From assembly GCF_000952685.1 (NCBI RefSeq), contig NZ_JYHV01000018.1:62001-126000 (forward strand): a stretch of 64,000 nt of DNA. The letters run 5' to 3'. The notes beneath the pieces were generated by a model. It made no database searches. It saw only the letters and a program-made list of their open reading frames with translations, and was not told the DNA's origin. Made by a program: the position numbers and the translations under genes. The DNA comes from Stutzerimonas stutzeri. GTDB taxonomy: Bacteria; Pseudomonadota; Gammaproteobacteria; Pseudomonadales; Pseudomonadaceae. Below, piece after piece: positions 58,457-64,000 of this stretch. Position 1 is the first letter of the stretch. The number at the start of each line of letters is the position of its first letter.

Positions 58457-58549
58457 GACGATCGAGGACGTCGTGATACATGGCTCGATCGTTGATCCAT
58501 CCACAGCCGCCGGCCGTCATGGTCCCGGCCTTACATCGAGGTGCTAAGG

Positions 58550-59413
58550 ATGTCCATTGCCCAACGTGTATTTCATGGAAAGTTCGGCCGGGTTGCGCTC
58601 CTCGACATGGACAAGCCGCTGGTCACCCACTCGCATCACGAATGCCATGTGTTGGTGAAGGCGGCCGGGGCGGATACCTTCTTCAAAGTCAATGGCCGCC
58701 AGGTTCCGCTCACCGACCGCAGCGCTGTGCTGGTCAACGCCTGGCAGCCGCACTATTACGACTACCAACAGGGCGCCGAGTACACACAGATACTGGCGCT
58801 CTACATCGAGCCGGCGTGGCTGGCAGACGCTCAGCAGTCATTGGCGCTCAGCGGCCATCCCGAGTTCTTCTCCCAGCCCTGTATCGAGCTCAGTGGCAAG
58901 AATCGGGCGATGGCCGACCGGCTGATCGCCGAGGCTTACTCGTCCAGCCTCGTTCCACTGGAGCGTATCGAGTTTCTACTGTTCGACTTTCTGATCGAGC
59001 TGATCGAGGACTTTTCTCAATGGCAACACCTTCGCCGATTGGGACTTCCGCCTCGACAGGGGTTCGCCGATGCGCGCATCCGCCGAGCCTGCGAATACCT
59101 GCAGACGCACCTGGACGACCCGGATTGCATCGCAAACGCCGCGTTGGCTGGCGGCTTGTCGCGTGCACATTTTTTTACCCTGTTCCGACAGAACACCGGT
59201 ATGACGCCCATGCTGATGCTCAACGATGCACGCATGCGTCAGGCCTTCTCTTGGCTGGAACGCGAACGAAGCGGAACCTTGGGTAAGCTCGCCGAGAATC
59301 TGGGCTTTTCCGAGCAAGGGCATTTCACGCGGTTCTTTCAACAGCACATCGGCGCCTCGCCGAGCCAATACCGCCGGGTCGTGGACAGTTACCCGTCCGA
59401 TCTACCCAAGTAA
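58550..59413 (+). CDS. AraC-type transcriptional regulator
   Basis: A 287-residue protein with an N-terminal cupin-like ligand domain (HSHHECHVLVKAAG near residue 25, then WQPHYYDY) and a C-terminal double HTH (about 190-285, ending in FSEQGHFTRFFQQHIGASPSQYRR). GAGG lies seven bases before the ATG at 58550; a GTG at 58541 is an alternative. Placed at the end of the furan island, it may activate the hmf operon, whose promoter contains direct CAAAAC repeats, but the target is not established. Histidines in the cupin domain could bind ligand or metal. Confidence 0.88.
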   Translation: MSIAQRVFHGKFGRVALLDMDKPLVTHSHHECHVLVKAAGADTFFKVNGRQVPLTDRSAVLVNAWQPHYYDYQQGAEYTQILALYIEPAWLADAQQSLALSGHPEFFSQPCIELSGKNRAMADRLIAEAYSSSLVPLERIEFLLFDFLIELIEDFSQWQHLRRLGLPPRQGFADARIRRACEYLQTHLDDPDCIANAALAGGLSRAHFFTLFRQNTGMTPMLMLNDARMRQAFSWLERERSGTLGKLAENLGFSEQGHFTRFFQQHIGASPSQYRRVVDSYPSDLPK

Positions 59414-59456
59414 GGCTCTCACTCTGAAACGCCGCCCCACCGGGGCGGCATCTGAC

Positions 59457-60182
59457 TCAATGCTGATGATCCGCCTTGCGAAAACTCAGCGAGGTGAACA
59501 TACCGCGAACGCGAGCATCCGGGTCTTTGCTGGCGATGCTCGTCGAGGCGCCGATTACGTTGAACTCCCGGTTACGCACCGGAACGACGGCCTTGCCCTG
59601 GGCGTCGGTGGTCGCGACGACATGATCCGGGTCGTTGATGTAGTCACCGAACAGCTCGATGCCTTCGGCGGGTTTGCCATCGACAAGCACCTGTACCGGC
59701 AACGCGTCGCCCATATTCAGCGATAGCGGATCGACCTGGGGCACGATGACCAGCTTGAGTTTATCCAGCGCTGGCAGCTTCGCGCCCTCTTCGAGCAGCG
59801 CAAGGCTGTATTTGTAATAGCGCCCGGAATCCAGCGCGTCGGGCACCTGGCTTTCACCGACATTGCGCCATGTTTTATCCGGGGCTTGCGTCCAGTAGCC
59901 GTTGTCCAGCGCCACCGCGATCACGGCTGGCGGCTGTAGGGGTTGCAGCCGTGCGTGGTCACCGAGACGCTCGACCGTGACCGGGATTCGCCCGCCATGC
60001 AGGTCGGTCGCCCAGGCGCCGGAGATTTTCTTGGCGTCGTAGGCGTTGTCTTCGGCGCCATGACCGTAGATCACCTCGATATTGCCACGGCGCTCCTCTG
60101 TCCACATGCCATGAGCCGAGGCCTGTCCAGCCATCAACATGGCTATCAACGCCGCGGCGATTTTTGCGTGTTGCTTGTTCAT
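59457..60182 (-). CDS. DUF4198-family periplasmic protein
   Basis: A 241-residue secreted protein with a signal peptide (cut after GQASA), so the mature N-terminus begins with HG. Family members (NikK-like) are linked to nickel, cobalt or other transition-metal uptake and often accompany TonB-dependent receptors. The domain has a beta-sandwich look, with a region VLVDGKPAEGIELFGD typical of a surface-binding fold, and the C-terminus ends in DHQH. It follows the TonB receptor gene by 54 bp on the same strand and is probably in the same operon. The metal is not determinable from sequence. Confidence 0.8.
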   Translation of the reverse strand: MNKQHAKIAAALIAMLMAGQASAHGMWTEERRGNIEVIYGHGAEDNAYDAKKISGAWATDLHGGRIPVTVERLGDHARLQPLQPPAVIAVALDNGYWTQAPDKTWRNVGESQVPDALDSGRYYKYSLALLEEGAKLPALDKLKLVIVPQVDPLSLNMGDALPVQVLVDGKPAEGIELFGDYINDPDHVVATTDAQGKAVVPVRNREFNVIGASTSIASKDPDARVRGMFTSLSFRKADHQH

Positions 60183-60236
60183 TCGTTTTCCTTGCGGTCT
60201 GGTGGGCCTGGCTCGCGGATCGAGCCGGGGCGGTCG

Positions 60237-62357
60237 TTACAAATTCAGTGACAGGCTTAAACTGAGGTTGCGCGGGTCGCCCGGCATCACCCAGACGCTG
60301 CTGTAGGAGCGCTCGTAATAGGTACGATCGAAGGCGTTGTTGAGGTTCACACCCAGGGTCAGGTCCGGGGTCGCCTTGTAACGTGCGAGCAAATCCACCG
60401 TGGTGTAGCCCGGCAGTTCGAAGCCACTGTCCGAAACGTTGCCGGAACGGTCGCCGACGTAGTTAACGCCACCACCGAGCTCCAGGCCTTGCAGCCCTCC
60501 GTCGAGGAATTCGTACACGCCAAGTAGGCTGCCGCTGTGTTCTGGCACGTTGAGCAGACGGCTGCCGCGCTCGATGGTGTTGTCCTTCGTCACCTCGGCG
60601 TCGACGTAGGCATAAGCGCCGATCAGGCGTATCTCATCGGTGATTTGGCCGGTCAGTTGCAGATCGATACCCCGGCTGCGCACTTCTCCGGCTGCGATCT
60701 GGCTGCTCGTATCGGCCGGGTTGGCGGTGAGCACGTTTTCTTTGGTCAGGTGGAAGGCAGCAATGGTCATGCCCAGGCGGCTGTCGAGCAGATCCAGTTT
60801 TAAACCGGCCTCATAGCCAACCCCCTCCTCCGGATCGAACGGCCGGTTAGCGGCATCGGCACCACTGTTGGGTTTGAACGATTGCGAAGCGTTGGCGAAT
60901 ACCCCGACCTCGGGTATGAACTGGTACAGCGCGCCGATACGCGGGGTGATTTTCTCGTGCGTCTGCTCCGTGCGCTTGCCGTTGATTTCGTTGTCCAGAC
61001 GATGCTCGTAATGGTCGTAGCGAGCGCCGATGACGCCGAAGAGTTTTTCGGTAAAACGCATCTGGTCTTGCAGATTCAACGAACGGGAATGGACCAGCTC
61101 GTGACGGTCGGTGCTACGCCCGCCCGGACCGATGCTGAACGGTGGTCGCGGCTGACCATAGACCGGTTGGTAAATATCGATTTGCGAAATCGGCTGGGAA
61201 CGCAGCAGTTGCTCACTCTTGGCGTAGCGCTCGTATTCCGTACCGATGAGCAGGTTGTGCTCGACGCTGCCGGTATACACCAAGCCACGCAATTCGAGCT
61301 GGGTGATGCTGTCCTGCCAATCGAAATCGCGATAGCGGTACTCGCGATTGAGCGTGCGCCCATCGGCAGCAAGAGTACTCGCCTCAGTAGCACCACCGTT
61401 CAGGCGCCCCTGCTTGTAGTGGCTGGCCAGGCGGACCGTCCAATTGGTGTTCAGGTCATGCTCGATCTCGGCCTGCAGGCTTTCGTTGTTGTTGTCGATC
61501 TCGCCATCACCGGGCTCGCCGAAAAAGTCGGAACGCGAGACGCTGCCAAGGTGATCGTTGGGCGCAACCACGCCTCGGTCGAATACCTGGCTGCTGCGGA
61601 TCACCTCCGCTTGCACCAACAAACGGGTTTGCGGCGACAGCTCCCAGCTGAACGCCGGTGCGATGAATTGGCGTTCACCGGAGCGGTAATTGCGGAAACT
61701 TTTGTTGTCCTCCACCGCCAGATTCATCCGGTAGAGAACCTTCCCGTCTTCATCCAGCGGCGTATTCACATCCAGGCTGCTGCGGTAGCGATCCCAGCGA
61801 CCGGCACTCAGATCCAGACGGGCGAACCGATCGTACTCCGGACGCTTGCTGACGATATTGATGGTGCCGCCCGGGTCGCCACGACCATAAAGGCTGGACG
61901 CCGGCCCCTTGAGCACATCGATGCGCTCGACGTTCGATGGATCCTGCGGATTCATATAGCCACGGTTGACGCTGAATCCATCCTTGTAGAATTCCGAGGT
62001 GCTGAGACCGCGAATGCTGTACTCGTACATCGTCAGGCCGCCAAAGTCGTTCTGGCGCGCCACGCCTCCCGCATAGTCCAGCGCCTTCTCGATCCGCGGG
62101 CTGCCGAGGTCATCAAGGACCGTGGCGGGAATGACACTTACCGCCTGCGGGACCTCCTCAAGCGGACTGTCTGTTTTGGTTGCACTGGCCGAACGCCGAG
62201 TGCGATAGCCCCGGGCTTCGTCGTCCTCTCGATCCGCCGTGACCACCACCTCTTCGAGCACCGTGGTTTCGGCCTCTTGCGCCCACGCCGGCATGGCGGC
62301 CAAGCCCGTCATTGCCGCCATGCCGATAAATCCTGTTGAAACTCTTTTACGCATCAC
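60237..62357 (-). CDS. TonB-dependent siderophore/metallophore receptor
   Basis: A 706-residue outer-membrane receptor with a signal peptide (cut after MPAWA). The TonB box is VVVTAD near residue 37. The plug domain (about 60-170) has the siderophore-receptor signature IDVLKGPASSLYGRGDPGG. A 22-strand barrel ends in the terminal aromatic-poor motif LSLSLNL. A Zur-like palindrome overlaps its promoter, so the cargo may be a zinc complex rather than a ferric siderophore. Operon partner: the DUF4198 protein. Confidence 0.9.
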   Translation of the reverse strand: MMRKRVSTGFIGMAAMTGLAAMPAWAQEAETTVLEEVVVTADREDDEARGYRTRRSASATKTDSPLEEVPQAVSVIPATVLDDLGSPRIEKALDYAGGVARQNDFGGLTMYEYSIRGLSTSEFYKDGFSVNRGYMNPQDPSNVERIDVLKGPASSLYGRGDPGGTINIVSKRPEYDRFARLDLSAGRWDRYRSSLDVNTPLDEDGKVLYRMNLAVEDNKSFRNYRSGERQFIAPAFSWELSPQTRLLVQAEVIRSSQVFDRGVVAPNDHLGSVSRSDFFGEPGDGEIDNNNESLQAEIEHDLNTNWTVRLASHYKQGRLNGGATEASTLAADGRTLNREYRYRDFDWQDSITQLELRGLVYTGSVEHNLLIGTEYERYAKSEQLLRSQPISQIDIYQPVYGQPRPPFSIGPGGRSTDRHELVHSRSLNLQDQMRFTEKLFGVIGARYDHYEHRLDNEINGKRTEQTHEKITPRIGALYQFIPEVGVFANASQSFKPNSGADAANRPFDPEEGVGYEAGLKLDLLDSRLGMTIAAFHLTKENVLTANPADTSSQIAAGEVRSRGIDLQLTGQITDEIRLIGAYAYVDAEVTKDNTIERGSRLLNVPEHSGSLLGVYEFLDGGLQGLELGGGVNYVGDRSGNVSDSGFELPGYTTVDLLARYKATPDLTLGVNLNNAFDRTYYERSYSSVWVMPGDPRNLSLSLSLNL

Positions 62358-62369
62358 GACCTCTAACAG

Positions 62370-62386
62370 ATGTTATATCGTAACAT
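62370..62386 (-). promoter_or_regulatory. Zur-like box upstream of the TonB receptor
   Basis: The arms ATGTTA and TAACAT are perfectly inverted around TATCG. The core GTTATA-N2-GTAAC matches the gammaproteobacterial Zur pattern GTTATA-TATAAC at all but about one position and fits a Fur box less well. It lies 13-29 bp upstream of the receptor ATG, where a repressor would block transcription. Confidence 0.6.
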
Positions 62387-62617
62387 TTGATAGAAGCGTT
62401 TCGTTGCTGTCAAGATCGCGTGGTGCGCCGGGTCGGGTGTTGGTCAGCACCTCTCGTAATGCGAGCCGGATTGAGCAAACGATCTATAACGAGAACTGCC
62501 TCGTCTGGTCTACCCAGCGGCATCCTCGTCCAGCCGACGGCCGCACCCGAGCGGCGTGAGTCTCCAGAGCGTAGGCCGTACCCAGCGAGCGACTCTCCTG
62601 ACGCGTGTTTGTAAGCG

Positions 62618-63625
62618 CTACGTAGCGGCGGCTATCACTCTGTTCTTGCCTGCCGCCTTGGCGAGCAATAAGGCAGCATCGGCTCGATGAAGCCCTTCCC
62701 GAAGCATCTCGTCTGCCCCCAGCACTGACGTGCCAATGCTGGTTGAAAGGCGTGACGGAAACCCCACAGATGCCATGCGCACCGCGTGACAAAGACGTTC
62801 GGCGATGGGCGTGATTTCACTCTCGTTCCTCACCGGCGCCAATACCACGAACTCCTCGCCGCCCAACCGACAAAGGATATCGCCCTCGCGCAGCATGCTG
62901 GTCATTGCTTGCGCTGCCAGCTTCAGCGCTTCATCACCGGTGGCGTGGCCGTATCGTTCGTTGATCCGTTTGAAGTTGTCCAAGTCACAGTACGCGATAG
63001 CAACCCTGTGGTTTTTCGGCAGATTCGAACGAATGACATCGAACAAACGCGTCAAGCCCAGACGGTTCCAGGTGCCTGTCAAAGGATCGATCATGGCCAT
63101 GCGCTGTTCGCGCCGAAGTGCTTCGCGAAGCTCGGCGATCTGCGCTTTCTGGCTGGATACCCGTATGTAGCCTTCCGCCAGATGCGCCCATTGCCGCAGA
63201 TGATCGATGCACAGGTCGTTGAGGCTCCGCGCTTTCGAATCGAGCAGGCAGAATGCGCCGATACGGTGCCCGGCGATGATGAGCGGCTGGCCTGCAAAAA
63301 AACGGACGCCGAGAGCCCTGAATGGGCTATTGGATAAGCGATCGTCAACCGCACCATCGGCGATCACGAGTGTTTTATCCATCGGCGCATTCTGTAGCCA
63401 TCTGGCTATCTCATCGTTGTCGCCAACGCCCTTGAGCGTCGTTCCTGCTGCCAATCGCCCCAGCTCGTCACCGAATATCGAGAGCAGTACCGTATCGACT
63501 GACAGGAGGCGCCTTGCCAGATCGCAAAGCGTATCCAGATAACCGTCCACCGACGTTTCGACCAAATCGGCCGTCTCGGGCGTGGGGAGATGCTGCTTCT
63601 CCACGGGATAAAGTGATGAAAACAT
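62618..63625 (-). CDS. GAF-GGDEF diguanylate cyclase
   Basis: A cytoplasmic 335-residue signalling protein. The N-terminal GAF domain (about 25-160) senses an unknown ligand, and a short coiled linker joins the GGDEF domain (about 175-335). The active-site motif is GGEEF, which is catalytically competent. Five residues before it lies REGD, a product-inhibition I-site (RxxD). It should make cyclic di-GMP. The start at 63625 (MFSSLYPVEK) is preferred to an upstream in-frame ATG at 63757 that adds a basic, disordered stretch; no strong ribosome binding site is visible for either. Confidence 0.88.
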   Translation of the reverse strand: MFSSLYPVEKQHLPTPETADLVETSVDGYLDTLCDLARRLLSVDTVLLSIFGDELGRLAAGTTLKGVGDNDEIARWLQNAPMDKTLVIADGAVDDRLSNSPFRALGVRFFAGQPLIIAGHRIGAFCLLDSKARSLNDLCIDHLRQWAHLAEGYIRVSSQKAQIAELREALRREQRMAMIDPLTGTWNRLGLTRLFDVIRSNLPKNHRVAIAYCDLDNFKRINERYGHATGDEALKLAAQAMTSMLREGDILCRLGGEEFVVLAPVRNESEITPIAERLCHAVRMASVGFPSRLSTSIGTSVLGADEMLREGLHRADAALLLAKAAGKNRVIAAAT

Positions 63626-63792
63626 AACAACCAATGCGTTACCCAAAGGGCGAATTTTGCTTATCGATTCACGTGCAGGATGACCGATAACCAGAACGAC
63701 GGAGGGTCGCCAAGCGCGACGCCGCGAACGCGGCCAGACACAAGGTGCGCCGCGCATAACACACGCGGCCGCCTTATCTGATTGAAATCAAA

Positions 63793-63814
63793 AGCGCCCA
63801 GATCACTGGGCGCT
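63793..63814 (-). terminator. Intrinsic terminator of the right-edge gene
   Basis: AGCGCCCAG (63793-63801) pairs perfectly with CTGGGCGCT (63806-63814). Read on the minus strand the hairpin is followed by TTTTGATTT, so it ends the partial gene at the right edge. Confidence 0.75.
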
Positions 63815-63851
63815 CTGTATAGCTTTCAGGGCGTGTTGTTCCGCTAATCGG

Positions 63852-64000
63852 TCACATACCGATTTGCGAGACTTCTTCGCTGCTCGCCAAGTTGCGCGCC
63901 CTTTCAATCACCACGGTCCTAAGCGCCTGGACATTTACACCCAATCGCTTTTTCGACACGGCCAGCCCGTACGCCGCAATCTCTTCGCTGGTCAGGCCCG
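63852..64000 (-). CDS. C-terminus of an unknown protein (partial)
   Basis: An open frame enters from the right edge and ends with TGA at 63852-63854. About 48 residues are visible, including GLTSEEIAAYGLAVSKKRLG near the edge and a helical, charged C-terminus ending QIGM. A good intrinsic terminator follows, which supports a real gene. The visible part has no recognisable family signature; no function is proposed. Confidence 0.55.
   Translation of the reverse strand, partial: GLTSEEIAAYGLAVSKKRLGVNVQALRTVVIERARNLASSEEVSQIGM

Overview
The window is a GC-rich chromosomal stretch from a Pseudomonas-type gammaproteobacterium (Pseudomonas or Stutzerimonas sensu lato). The assignment rests on gene content: a mexS-mexT-mexEF-oprN locus, a muxABC-opmB locus, a fused TreS-maltokinase next to glgE and glgB, and an FdnGHI/FdhE-type formate dehydrogenase. 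No rRNA, tRNA, insertion sequence, prophage or CRISPR array was seen.

Layout. (1) 1-7655, minus strand: glgE, treS-mak and glgB form a trehalose-to-alpha-glucan operon; glgB runs off the left edge a few residues short of its end. (2) 7992-13800: a 54-residue unknown ORF, then a minus-strand fdnGHI-fdhE operon whose large subunit reads through an in-frame TGA (selenocysteine) followed by a SECIS-like hairpin. (3) 13958-16771: a stand-alone LigD-type polymerase domain, Ku, and a stress-type SDR. (4) 16873-35504: two RND efflux systems end to end, mexS/mexT/mexEF-oprN on the plus strand and muxABC-opmB on the minus strand, with an orphan TRAP binding protein between them. (5) 35788-38445: a MurJ-like flippase and a Xre/RES toxin-antitoxin pair. 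(6) 38684-59413: a catabolic island. (7) 59457-64000: a DUF4198 periplasmic protein and a TonB-dependent receptor with a Zur-like box, a GAF-GGDEF protein, and the C-terminus of an unknown gene.

The island in (6) is the most informative part. A three-subunit molybdenum hydroxylase, an acyl-CoA ligase and a crotonase, in the order large/FAD/2Fe-2S/ligase/crotonase, match the hmfABCDE layout known for 2-furoate degradation (furoate, furoyl-CoA, 5-hydroxyfuroyl-CoA, 2-oxoglutarate). Downstream are a UbiD decarboxylase, the UbiX flavin prenyltransferase, an aldehyde dehydrogenase, an XdhC molybdenum-cofactor chaperone, a BenE-type carrier and a TRAP-TAXI transporter. The reading proposed here is a furan-acid and furfural pathway with an added 2,5-furandicarboxylate-type decarboxylation branch. 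Two genes have no role in the described pathway: a ThDP-dependent enzyme co-transcribed with the TRAP transporter, and an alpha/beta hydrolase.

A 34-bp sequence with 25 identical positions lies upstream of both the TRAP-TAXI-ThDP operon and the UbiD-ALDH-LysR-UbiX operon. It looks like a LysR-type operator, and it ties the two operons into one regulon, probably under the LysR protein encoded inside the second.
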